DNA from: an uncultured Collinsella sp. | GTDB lineage: Bacteria; Actinomycetota; Coriobacteriia; Coriobacteriales; Coriobacteriaceae | Assembly (NCBI GenBank): GCA_900540095.1 | Contig: UQEO01000065.1 | Location: 1 to 10,444, forward strand | Reading direction: 5' to 3' | Length of the DNA: 10,444 nucleotides | In this document: one piece after another, positions 1 through 6,516 of the stretch | How the letters are laid out: each line of letters begins with the position of its first letter | How positions within the stretch are numbered: the first letter of the stretch is position 1 | The notes under the pieces: model-generated | Seen by the model: only the letters and a program-made list of their open reading frames with translations | What the model was told of the DNA's origin: nothing | Database searches by the model: none | Position numbers and translations under genes: made by a program

Positions 1-78
1 GGCGGCGATCCCGCCGGTAATGCCCAGCAGGATCGTTTTTCCCTCAAGTTGCATTGAATTGTTGGATGCCGCCGTCAT
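1..78 (-). CDS. coaBC: Phosphopantothenoylcysteine decarboxylase / phosphopantothenate-cysteine ligase (CoaBC), N-terminal fragment
   Basis: Only the first 26 codons are in the window; the gene continues past the left edge. The visible protein has a short polar leader followed by GKTILLGITGGIAA, the first beta strand and glycine-rich flavin-binding turn of the CoaC (flavoprotein decarboxylase) half of CoaBC/Dfp proteins. The family adds cysteine to 4'-phosphopantothenate and decarboxylates the product to 4'-phosphopantetheine in coenzyme A synthesis. The ATG at 78 is preferred over the in-frame ATG at 54 because it has a good ribosome binding site (AAGGAAG, 7 bases upstream) and sits 2 bases after the preceding stop, whereas the ATG at 54 has none. 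Whether the CoaB ligase half is fused cannot be seen. A stand-alone flavoprotein of the same fold (UbiX type) is possible but less likely, since the leader and GITGGIAA motif fit CoaBC best. Confidence 0.82.
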   Translation of the reverse strand, partial: MTAASNNSMQLEGKTILLGITGGIAA

Positions 79-80
79 CG

Positions 81-800
81 CTAGGCTTCCTTGCTCGGGA
101 GCACCAGGAGGCGGTGGCAGTACGGACAGTGCGTAATCTCGCTACCGTCGTGGTTGAGGTCGCTCATGGACGATGCCTGCAGCGCGGTGTGGCAGACCGT
201 GGGGATGTTGCCCTGGATGGTCTCGACGGCCAAGCCGCGGAACTGCTTGAGCAGACGCTCGTAGTCGGTGAGCACGTCGGCCGGCAGCGTGGCGGCAAGA
301 GCGGTGCGCTCCTTAGTGGCGGCTTCGATCTGAGCCTGCAGGTCGGCAGCCTTGGCGCGGGCGGCGTTGGTATCGGCCTTCACGCCCTCCTCGAACTTGG
401 CGATGATGGCCTGCGCGCGGGTCTCGCGGTCGAGCGCCTCCTTATGGGCGACAACGACATCCTTGCGGGTGTGCTCAATCTTGTCCAGGCGCTTGGCCAG
501 GGTGGCGAGCTCGTTTTCCAGGTCCTGTACCTCGCGGTAGTCGGAGCCGTCAACGTGGCGCTTCTTAGCGGCCTCGATGGCGTTATTGGTCTGGATCTCG
601 GTGGTGTTGAGATCGTCGAGCTCAATGTCCAGATCCTTGCGCTGGGCGTAGAGCTTGGTCATCTCGGACTTGAGCTTCACATAGGTCTTGCGCTTGGAAG
701 CGAGCTCCTTGAGCTCCGGCATATTGGCAAGTTCGCTCTTGTTGCGCGCGAGCTCCAAATCGATCTGTTGCAGCTTGAGTAGCGTAGCGCCGGCGCTCAT
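81..800 (-). CDS. Coiled-coil protein with C-terminal zinc-ribbon-like domain (DUF164 / C4-type zinc ribbon family)
   Basis: This 239-residue protein is mostly a charged helical hairpin (about residues 1-180, rich in Lys, Glu, Ala and Leu with heptad-like spacing) and ends in a small ribbon-like domain. That is the layout of the family that includes mycobacterial MSMEG_4306/Rv2229c, Helicobacter HP0958 (FlgZ) and chlamydial CT398. Some members bind sigma-54 or RNA; the role in actinomycetes is not established. Expected zinc ligands are two CxxC pairs. Here the second is present (Cys225, Cys228, followed by His229), but the first site has only Cys203-His204, with a proline where the partner cysteine should be. 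An earlier in-frame start at 836 exists, but ATG 800 has AAGGAG 7 bases upstream and overlaps the Nif3 stop as ATGA, implying coupled translation. A Nif3 neighbour is also seen in Mycobacterium tuberculosis (Rv2230c-Rv2229c), which supports the assignment. Confidence 0.85.
   Translation of the reverse strand: MSAGATLLKLQQIDLELARNKSELANMPELKELASKRKTYVKLKSEMTKLYAQRKDLDIELDDLNTTEIQTNNAIEAAKKRHVDGSDYREVQDLENELATLAKRLDKIEHTRKDVVVAHKEALDRETRAQAIIAKFEEGVKADTNAARAKAADLQAQIEAATKERTALAATLPADVLTDYERLLKQFRGLAVETIQGNIPTVCHTALQASSMSDLNHDGSEITHCPYCHRLLVLPSKEA
86..92 (-). promoter_or_regulatory. Ribosome binding site fixing the coaBC start
   Basis: AAGGAAG on the minus strand lies 7 bases before the ATG at 78, inside the last codons of the zinc-ribbon gene. 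It supports the ATG at 78 over the internal ATG at 54. Confidence 0.6.
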
Positions 801-1606
801 AAGTTCTCTCCTTTTGTCACAGTCCACCATTGGCAAGGGTTCAGTATTTTAATCGCATGACGGGGGTTGACCCCGGCGTCAATTGCAGAGTTCATCAATA
901 TATCAACGAACGGCTCCTCGGAGCGGTCGTGGCCGAGCAAGATGACGCCCAGACCGCGCAGAGCGAGGTCCTGCGCCACGTGATAGCCCGCCTCGCCCGT
1001 CACGACGACATCCGCACCCGCGGCGATGGCGAGCTCGCCAAAGTCGCCCAGGGAGCCGCCCAGAATGGCGACGGTGCGGCACGGGCGCTCGGCATCGCCC
1101 CATACGCGCGGGTCGCTTCCGAAGGCCGTGGCAGCACGGGCGGCAAGATCGCGCAGCGTATACGGGTCGTTGAGCGTTGCAAGCGCGCCCAGGCCGGTGG
1201 CTTCGGGGTCGTCCACGTGCTCCAGTGAGCTTACGGGTGCAGCACCCAGCAGCTTGCTCAGGCGGACACGGGCTTCGTGCGAGCGGTCCAGGTTGGTGTG
1301 GAGCGATATGATGCTCACGCCGCAACGCGCTGCCTCGTAGAGCGCCGCGCTGCATTGGGGACGTGTGGCATCCGCCGGACAAAAGGCCTCGGGTGCCTTG
1401 ATGTATATGGGATGATGCGTCAGCAGCACGTTGGCCCTTGCTTCTTGGGCGCGGCGAACATTAGCCTCAGTCGCATCGAGTGCGCAGGCAACGCCGGTGA
1501 TCTCCGCGGCCGGATCGCCAACGGAGAGTCCTACGTGGTCCCAGGGCTCGGTGTCCGTCTTGGGATAGCGTGCCAGTAGCGCGCGCTCGAGCTCGGCGAC
1601 GATCAT
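797..1606 (-). CDS. Nif3-like dinuclear metal center protein (annotated in databases as GTP cyclohydrolase 1 type 2 homolog)
   Basis: This 269-residue protein matches the short form of the Nif3/YbgI family (the roughly 370-residue form carries a central PII-like insert, absent here). The metal ligands expected from the E. coli YbgI structure are present: His64-His65 in LLTHHP, Asp107 in HTNLD, and the late HxxxE pair in GHDRSE. The N-terminal WDHVGLSVGD replaces the commoner WDNVGL. Family members form toroidal hexamers with two metal ions per subunit. Their physiological substrate is uncertain, and the cyclohydrolase label should not be taken as proven. The ATG at 1606 overlaps the desulfurase stop (ATGA) and has only a weak binding site (AGGTG), so translation probably depends on coupling. 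The stop in turn overlaps the zinc-ribbon start. Family is confident; function is unknown. Confidence 0.9.
   Translation of the reverse strand: MIVAELERALLARYPKTDTEPWDHVGLSVGDPAAEITGVACALDATEANVRRAQEARANVLLTHHPIYIKAPEAFCPADATRPQCSAALYEAARCGVSIISLHTNLDRSHEARVRLSKLLGAAPVSSLEHVDDPEATGLGALATLNDPYTLRDLAARAATAFGSDPRVWGDAERPCRTVAILGGSLGDFGELAIAAGADVVVTGEAGYHVAQDLALRGLGVILLGHDRSEEPFVDILMNSAIDAGVNPRHAIKILNPCQWWTVTKGENL
808..813 (-). promoter_or_regulatory. Ribosome binding site of the zinc-ribbon gene
   Basis: AAGGAG lies 7 bases before the ATG at 800, within the 3' end of the Nif3-like gene. It decides the start at 800 rather than the in-frame ATG at 836, which would add 12 residues not typical of the family. 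Confidence 0.65.
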
Positions 1607-2781
1607 GCGGCACCTGCGATCGAGAGCAGCGTCTGGGCAAACTCGTCCAGATCGTCCGGATTCACGCGGTCGTCAAAGGAAATGCGCAGTGCACCTAGTG
1701 CCTGCTCGCGACCAATGCCCATGGCGCTGAGCACATGGCTCGGGTCCATGCTGCCGCTCGAGCACGCCGAGCCGGCCGAAACCTCAAAGCCGGCGGCATC
1801 GAGCTTGACGATGAGCTCCTCGGAGTCCATGCCATCAACGTAGATCGACACCATGCCCGGCAGGCGATCGGCCTGTGCGTAGTCGCCCATGGTGGCGTGA
1901 ATGCGCTGGTGGGCCGTAAGCGTGGCGTAGAGCTTGTCGGAAAGGGCTTGCAGCTTCGCGCGCTCCTGAGCCACATGGGGCGTCAGAGACGAGGCGGCAG
2001 CGGCAAAGGCGAGCTGCGTTCGCAGGTCTTGCGTGCCGGCACGACGACCGGCCTCCTGTCCGCCGCCAAAGATGCGCGGGCGCAGCGGCGTGCGGCTCTT
2101 AAGGTACAGTGCGCCAGATGCCACGGGACCGCCAATCTTGTGGGCTGCGACGGACATGGCGTCGACGCCCAGCTCGGTGACATCGAGCGGAATATGCAGA
2201 TACCCCTGTATGGCATCGGTGTGGAACAGGGCGCCAACGGTATGCGTGGCCGCGGCAAGCTCGCGGATGGGCTGCACCACGCCGGTCTCGTTGTTGGCAA
2301 CCATGATGCTCACGAGCGCCACGTCGTCGCCTAGCAGCTCGACAAGCGTGGCAGGCTCAATGTAGCCCATGCGGCAGGGCTGCACCAGGTCGACGGTAAA
2401 GCCGGCGGCACGCAGCAACGGCAGGTTGTCCAGAATCGAATCGTGCTCGATGGCCGAAACGATTACACGATCGCGCTTGCGATCGCGCTGACGAGCGCCC
2501 TCGGCAAGACCGAGCAGCGCCAGCTGGTTGGCTTCGGTGCCGCCGTTGGTCAGTACAATCTCGGACGGGCGGACGCGCGCGCCAAAGCTGCGGGCGATCT
2601 CGCGACGTGCAACCTCCAGACGCGCGGCAGCCTTGCGGCCGAGCGAATGCAGCGAGTTGGGGTTGACGCCGGCAAGCTCGCTGTCGTCGTACTCGCGCTG
2701 CGCAAGGAGCGCCTCGGCGCGCATAGGCGTCGAGGCGGCGAAGTCAAGATTCACGGGTATGCGGTTTTGACCTGCGGTCAT
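1603..2781 (-). CDS. Cysteine desulfurase, group I (NifS/IscS-like), PLP-dependent
   Basis: This 392-residue class V aminotransferase-fold enzyme should convert L-cysteine to alanine and leave a persulfide on its active-site cysteine, supplying sulfur for Fe-S clusters or tRNA thiolation. Visible landmarks are NGGTEANQLAL (79-89, cofactor phosphate region), His113 in the EH motif, ANNETG (162-167), Asp189 and Gln192 in HTDAIQ, the PLP lysine Lys215 in AAHKIGGP, GGGQEAGRRAGT (239-250), and the catalytic Cys340 in SAGSACSSGSMDPSHVL. The long cysteine loop and DPSHVL mark group I rather than the SufS group. The ATG at 2781 follows the rpe stop by 6 bases; AGGAGG lies 11 bases upstream, slightly far but usable. 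No scaffold (IscU/SufU), regulator or tRNA thiolase is next to it in the window, so the sulfur acceptor cannot be named and no symbol is given. Confidence 0.93.
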   Translation of the reverse strand: MTAGQNRIPVNLDFAASTPMRAEALLAQREYDDSELAGVNPNSLHSLGRKAAARLEVARREIARSFGARVRPSEIVLTNGGTEANQLALLGLAEGARQRDRKRDRVIVSAIEHDSILDNLPLLRAAGFTVDLVQPCRMGYIEPATLVELLGDDVALVSIMVANNETGVVQPIRELAAATHTVGALFHTDAIQGYLHIPLDVTELGVDAMSVAAHKIGGPVASGALYLKSRTPLRPRIFGGGQEAGRRAGTQDLRTQLAFAAAASSLTPHVAQERAKLQALSDKLYATLTAHQRIHATMGDYAQADRLPGMVSIYVDGMDSEELIVKLDAAGFEVSAGSACSSGSMDPSHVLSAMGIGREQALGALRISFDDRVNPDDLDEFAQTLLSIAGAA

Positions 2782-2787
2782 AAGGGT

Positions 2788-3459
2788 TTATGCCTCCTGT
2801 GCGGCCTCGTTGCCCAGCTTCTGCAGCAGCGCAACCTCGGCGGCGGGATCTTCGGACTTAAATACGGCGGAGCCGGCAACGAGCACGTTGGCGCCGGCCT
2901 TGACGACCTCGGCAATGTTCTTGGAAGAGATGCCGCCGTCGACCTCGATGAGGGGCGAAACGCCGTGACGCTCGCACATCGCCTTGAGCTCGTGGAGCTT
3001 AGCGATGGTGCCCGGGATAAAGCTCTGGCCGCCAAAGCCTGGGTTCACGCTCATCAGCAGCACCATATCGACGACGTCGATGATGCTCTCGAGAACGCAC
3101 ACGGGGGTGGCGGGGTTGAGCACCACGCCGGCCTTGACGCCGCGCTGCTGCAGATGGGTGAGCGTGCGGTGCAGGTGCGTGGAAGCCTCGTAGTGCACGG
3201 TGATCATGTCGGCACCGGCGTCTGCGTACCAATCGACCGTCTCGTCTGGGTTCGACACCATCAGGTGCGCGTCGACCGGCACATCGGTGGAGCGCTTGAC
3301 GGTCTTGAGGATATCGACGCCAAAGGTCAGGTTGCCGGTAAAGTGACCGTCCATGACGTCGAAGTGCACGTAGTCGGCACCGGCGATCTTGTCGAGCTCG
3401 CCTTTCAGGTTGGCCATGTCGGCCGAAAGGACGGATGGAGCGATTTTGATGGAACCCAT
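2788..3459 (-). CDS. rpe: Ribulose-phosphate 3-epimerase
   Basis: This 223-residue TIM-barrel enzyme interconverts D-ribulose 5-phosphate and D-xylulose 5-phosphate in the pentose phosphate pathway. It opens with KIAPSVLSAD (5-14). It has the metal ligands of the family, His32 and Asp34 in VHFDVMDG, His65 in DAHLMV and Asp174 in EVDGGI, together with the catalytic acids (Asp34, Asp174). MSVNPGFGGQSFIP (136-149) is the conserved phosphate-side loop. Length is normal. One oddity is that the segment after MDGHF reads TGNLTFG, where nearly all family members have VPN followed by a similar stretch. The start is supported by GAAAGG 8 bases upstream. The gene lies 18 bases after gpsA, the widest gap inside the block, and 6 bases before the desulfurase gene. 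Its role is general carbon metabolism and has no obvious direct link to its neighbours. Confidence 0.95.
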   Translation of the reverse strand: MGSIKIAPSVLSADMANLKGELDKIAGADYVHFDVMDGHFTGNLTFGVDILKTVKRSTDVPVDAHLMVSNPDETVDWYADAGADMITVHYEASTHLHRTLTHLQQRGVKAGVVLNPATPVCVLESIIDVVDMVLLMSVNPGFGGQSFIPGTIAKLHELKAMCERHGVSPLIEVDGGISSKNIAEVVKAGANVLVAGSAVFKSEDPAAEVALLQKLGNEAAQEA

Positions 3460-3477
3460 GGTAGTAGCCTTTCTGCG

Positions 3478-4485
3478 CTAGTCGGCGAGTCCGTAGAACT
3501 CTTGGGAGGGGACGCGGTCGGTGAGAATCTCGAGCGCCCTATCCAAAGTAACACCGTTGTAGAGCGTTTGCTCCACGGCAAAGGTGAGCGGAATGTCTAC
3601 GCCCAGTGAACGGGCGAGTTCGCTGACACTGCGAGCCGCGACGGCACCCTCGACCACCATATGCGTGCGGGCCTGGTACTCGTCGAGCGACACACCGTGG
3701 GCAAACTCGAAGCCAAAGGTGCGGTTGCGCGAATGCTCGGAGGTGCAGGTGGCAATGAGGTCACCCATGCCGGCAAGCCCCATGCAGGTCATGGCATGAC
3801 CGCCGCGTGCGTGTACCAGGCGGCTGATCTCGGCCAGACCGCGCGTCATGATGAGGGCGAGCGTGTTATCGCCCGCACCCGAGCCGGCGGAGATGCCGCA
3901 TACGATAGCGATGACGTTTTTCATGGCGCCGCAGACCTCGACGCCCGTCATGTCCTGCGACAGGTAGATGCGGAAGGCCGTGGAAAGCAACAGCTCCTTA
4001 AAGGTCTCCCCCACCTGCTGGTCTTCACTGGCGATGACGGCGGCCGAAAGCCCGCCGCGGCAGATTTCCTCGGCATGGTTGGGGCCCGAAAGCGCCGCCA
4101 CGCGCGACTCGTTGCCGATCTCGCTGGCGATGACCTCGCTCATGAGCAGGCCGGACTCGGGCTCGATGCCCTTGGTGAGGCACAGAACCGGCGTCTCGTC
4201 CGCGATGAACGGCGCCGCCTGGTGGCAGACGTCGCGCAGGTGCGTCGAAGGCACGGCAAAGATGATGGCTTCGGCGCCGTCGAGCGCCTGGGCGAGCTCG
4301 GTCGTGGCGACAACGTTTTCCGGCAGCACGTAGTCCACCAGATAGCGGGGGTTGCGATGCTCACCGTTAATGCCGGCGGCCGTCTGCTCGCTATGGGCCC
4401 ACATGGTCACGCGCTCGGCTCGCGCAGCGGCAAGGCCGGCGACGGCGGTTCCCCAGGAGCCGGAGCCAATCAGCGCAACATTCAT
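3478..4485 (-). CDS. gpsA: NAD(P)-dependent glycerol-3-phosphate dehydrogenase
   Basis: This 335-residue cytosolic enzyme reduces dihydroxyacetone phosphate to sn-glycerol 3-phosphate, the backbone for phospholipids. The N-terminal Rossmann domain begins with IGSGSWGTAVA (6-16). LTKGIEPESG (103-112) and SGPNHAEEI (133-141) are family signatures, the latter with Asn-His where many bacteria have Ser-Phe. The catalytic lysine is Lys189 in GAMKNVIAI. The C-terminal helical domain holds MGLAGMGDLIATCTS (235-249) and SRNRTFG. The ATG at 4485 has AGGAGA 5 bases upstream, and that binding site overlaps the plsY stop codon. Its product is the direct acyl acceptor of PlsY, encoded just upstream, so the pair forms a metabolic unit. 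The order der-plsY-gpsA is also common in Firmicutes. Confidence 0.97.
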   Translation of the reverse strand: MNVALIGSGSWGTAVAGLAAARAERVTMWAHSEQTAAGINGEHRNPRYLVDYVLPENVVATTELAQALDGAEAIIFAVPSTHLRDVCHQAAPFIADETPVLCLTKGIEPESGLLMSEVIASEIGNESRVAALSGPNHAEEICRGGLSAAVIASEDQQVGETFKELLLSTAFRIYLSQDMTGVEVCGAMKNVIAIVCGISAGSGAGDNTLALIMTRGLAEISRLVHARGGHAMTCMGLAGMGDLIATCTSEHSRNRTFGFEFAHGVSLDEYQARTHMVVEGAVAARSVSELARSLGVDIPLTFAVEQTLYNGVTLDRALEILTDRVPSQEFYGLAD

Positions 4486-4494
4486 GACTCTCTC

Positions 4495-5178
4495 CTACTT
4501 ATCGTCGGGCTCGGTGACGCGCTTGGTAAACGAGAGCTTGGACTCCTTACCGGTCATGAGCTTTTTGATGTTCGCGCGATGGGCCCACACCACGGTGATG
4601 CCGATTAGCGCCATGCAAAACTTGAGGCCCAGGCTGCTGTACGGAAAGACCGCGCAGGCAGCGATGGGAAGTCCGATGGCAGCGGCGAGCGAGCCCACCG
4701 ACACAAACTTGGTGATGGCGACGGCCACGATAAACATGCCCAGCAGCGACAGGCCAATGGGCCAGTACCAGGCGAGGATGACGCCCAGGCCCACGGCGAT
4801 ACCCTTACCGCCGTGGAAGTTAAGGTAGGGCGAGAAGATGTGGCCCCACACGGCAGCCAGGCAAATGACGCCGAGCATCCAGTCGCCAGCGGCTCCGGGA
4901 GCCATGATGCTCACAGGGAAGCCATAGCCCACGCTCGCGATGAGCGGACGCGCGATGACAACGCAGATGGCGCCCTTAAGGCAGTCGAGCAGCAGCGTGA
5001 GCGCGGCCACCTTGGGGCCGGCCACGCGCAGGGCGTTGGTGGTGCCGATGTTGCCGGAGCCCGCCTTGCGAATGTCCGTGTGGTTGAACACGCGGCCCAG
5101 GATCAGGCCAAACGGAATCGCCCCGATAAAGAACGAGACCACGGCGCAGATGGCGGTCAGCAGAATCGGATTAAGCAT
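4495..5178 (-). CDS. plsY: Glycerol-3-phosphate acyltransferase PlsY (acyl-phosphate dependent)
   Basis: This 227-residue integral membrane enzyme transfers an acyl group from acyl phosphate (made by PlsX) to glycerol 3-phosphate, giving lysophosphatidic acid. The hydrophobic profile shows multiple membrane segments, the first at about residues 4-26. Its three cytoplasmic motifs are visible: GSGNIGTTN (40-48), GHIFSPYLNFHGGKGIA (112-128, with the phosphate-binding HGGKG) and WAHRANIKKL (198-207). A start at 5289 is possible in frame, but ATG 5178 is chosen because MLNPILL begins the first membrane segment and AAGGAG lies 7 bases upstream. The extra 37 residues would be arginine-rich and atypical, and are read out of frame through der. 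The start overlaps the end of der by 8 bases, which suggests coupled translation. The C-terminal tail is charged. Confidence 0.96.
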   Translation of the reverse strand: MLNPILLTAICAVVSFFIGAIPFGLILGRVFNHTDIRKAGSGNIGTTNALRVAGPKVAALTLLLDCLKGAICVVIARPLIASVGYGFPVSIMAPGAAGDWMLGVICLAAVWGHIFSPYLNFHGGKGIAVGLGVILAWYWPIGLSLLGMFIVAVAITKFVSVGSLAAAIGLPIAACAVFPYSSLGLKFCMALIGITVVWAHRANIKKLMTGKESKLSFTKRVTEPDDK

Positions 5179-6505
5179 CCTTTTGCTCCTTCTTCCTAAA
5201 GAAGAGTCGAATGGGCGTACCGGCAAAATCGAAGGTCGAGCGCATGCGGTTCTCCACGTAGCGCTGGTAGGTGTCGTTGACCAGGTCACTGTGGTTGACG
5301 AAGAACGTGAACGTCGGCGGGTTAACGCCCGTCTGGGTCACGTAGTGCATGCGCAGGCGGCGCTTACCGTCCACCACGGTATGACCGAACTCGCGCAGGT
5401 CGGTGAGGAACGTGTTGAGGCGCGAGGTGCTGATCTTTTGCGAGCGCGTCTTCTCGGCAGCGTCGACCATCGCCCAGATCTTCTCGACGCTGCGGCCGGT
5501 CAGGGCCGAGATGCGCAGGTACTGAGCCCAGGGAGCCATGACGCCCAGACGGCGGTCGACGGTCTCCATGCAGGCCTCACGCTTGCGGTCATCGTCGAGC
5601 AGGTCCCACTTGTTGAGCAGCACCACGATGGCACAGCCGCGCTCGATGGCCAAGCCCATGACCTTCTGGTCCTGTTCGGTGACGCCCACGGAGGCGTCGA
5701 CGACGAGCAGCGCCACGTCGGCGCGGTCGATGGCGCGTAGGCCGCGGACCATGGAGTAGTACTCGATGTTCTCGTATACGGTGCTCTTTTTGCGAATGCC
5801 CGCGGTGTCGACCATGCGGTAATGCTTGCCGTTGCGCTCCACGACCGTATCGATGGCGTCGCGCGTCGTGCCGGCAATGTTGGACACGATGGAGCGGTCG
5901 GCACCCAGGATGCGGTTGAACAGCGACGACTTACCGGCGTTGGGGCGGCCGATGATGGCCACATTCAGTGCATCGGGGAACTCGTCGGCGACCTCGTCCT
6001 CTTCCTCGGGGAGCAAGGCCACGATGTCGTCGAGCAGGTCGCCCGTGCCATGGCCGTGAAGGGCCGAGAGCGGCGTGGGCTCACCGATGCCGAGCGAATA
6101 GAACTCCCAGATGCTGTCGTTCTCGCGATCGGGGTTGTCGAGCTTGTTCACCAGTAGAAAGACCGGCTTGTCGCAGCGCTTGAGCATGCGGGCGACCGAC
6201 TCGTCCTCCTCGGTGACGCCAGTGCGGCCGTCGACCACAAACAGGATGACGGCGGCTTCCTCGGCGGCGGCGAGTGCCTGGTCGCGGATGGACGTGGCAA
6301 AGACGTCGTCGCTCTTAAGCGGCTCGATACCGCCCGTGTCGACGATGGTGAACTCACGGCCATTCCAATCGGCCGTGTGATACGAGCGGTCGCGCGTAAC
6401 GCCGCGGGACTCGTGGACGATGGCGTCCGAGGTCTGGGCCAGGCGGTTAACGAGCGTGGACTTGCCCACGTTGGGGCGTCCGACGACGGCGACGATAGGT
6501 TTCAT
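5171..6505 (-). CDS. der: Ribosome biogenesis GTPase Der (EngA)
   Basis: This 444-residue protein has the unique tandem GTPase architecture of Der/EngA, needed for 50S subunit assembly. GTPase domain 1 carries GRPNVGKST (9-17, P-loop), a G2-type GVTRDR (35-40), DTGGIE (56-61) and NKLD (120-123). An acidic linker follows at about 166-176. Domain 2 has GRPNAGKSS (186-194), AGTTRDAIDT (211-220), DTAGIRKK (233-240) and NKWD (298-301). The last 90 or so residues form the KH-like domain, ending in TPIRLFFRKKEQ. An in-frame extension to 6676 exists but is rejected, because the ATG at 6505 starts exactly at MKPIVAVVGRPN and has AAGGAG 5 bases upstream. The gene starts 10 bases after the DUF512 gene and overlaps plsY. 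Pairing of DUF512 and der is common in Firmicutes. Confidence 0.98.
   Translation of the reverse strand: MKPIVAVVGRPNVGKSTLVNRLAQTSDAIVHESRGVTRDRSYHTADWNGREFTIVDTGGIEPLKSDDVFATSIRDQALAAAEEAAVILFVVDGRTGVTEEDESVARMLKRCDKPVFLLVNKLDNPDRENDSIWEFYSLGIGEPTPLSALHGHGTGDLLDDIVALLPEEEDEVADEFPDALNVAIIGRPNAGKSSLFNRILGADRSIVSNIAGTTRDAIDTVVERNGKHYRMVDTAGIRKKSTVYENIEYYSMVRGLRAIDRADVALLVVDASVGVTEQDQKVMGLAIERGCAIVVLLNKWDLLDDDRKREACMETVDRRLGVMAPWAQYLRISALTGRSVEKIWAMVDAAEKTRSQKISTSRLNTFLTDLREFGHTVVDGKRRLRMHYVTQTGVNPPTFTFFVNHSDLVNDTYQRYVENRMRSTFDFAGTPIRLFFRKKEQKDA
5186..5191 (-). promoter_or_regulatory. Ribosome binding site of plsY, embedded in der
   Basis: AAGGAG lies 7 bases before the ATG at 5178 and is part of the last codons of der. 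It sets the plsY start within the der reading frame and argues against the longer in-frame alternative at 5289. Confidence 0.7.
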
Positions 6506-6510
6506 CTGCT

Positions 6511-6516
6511 CTCCTT
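6511..6516 (-). promoter_or_regulatory. Ribosome binding site of der
   Basis: AAGGAG lies 5 bases before the ATG at 6505, touching the stop codon of the DUF512 gene. It fixes the der start and rules against the 57-residue in-frame extension. Confidence 0.7.

Noticed and set aside
2443..3609. Plus-strand open frame of 388 codons opposite rpe and the desulfurase
   Set aside because: It is an antisense shadow spanning parts of three real genes, with a Gly/Val/His-rich composition typical of reversed high-GC coding sequence.
3661..4608. Plus-strand open frame of 315 codons opposite gpsA
   Set aside because: Same reason: it covers the strongly conserved gpsA and the end of plsY, with no family signature of its own.
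5179..5289. N-terminal extension of plsY by 37 residues
   Set aside because: The extra residues are arginine/threonine-rich out-of-frame der sequence, while the ATG at 5178 has an ideal ribosome binding site and begins the first membrane segment.
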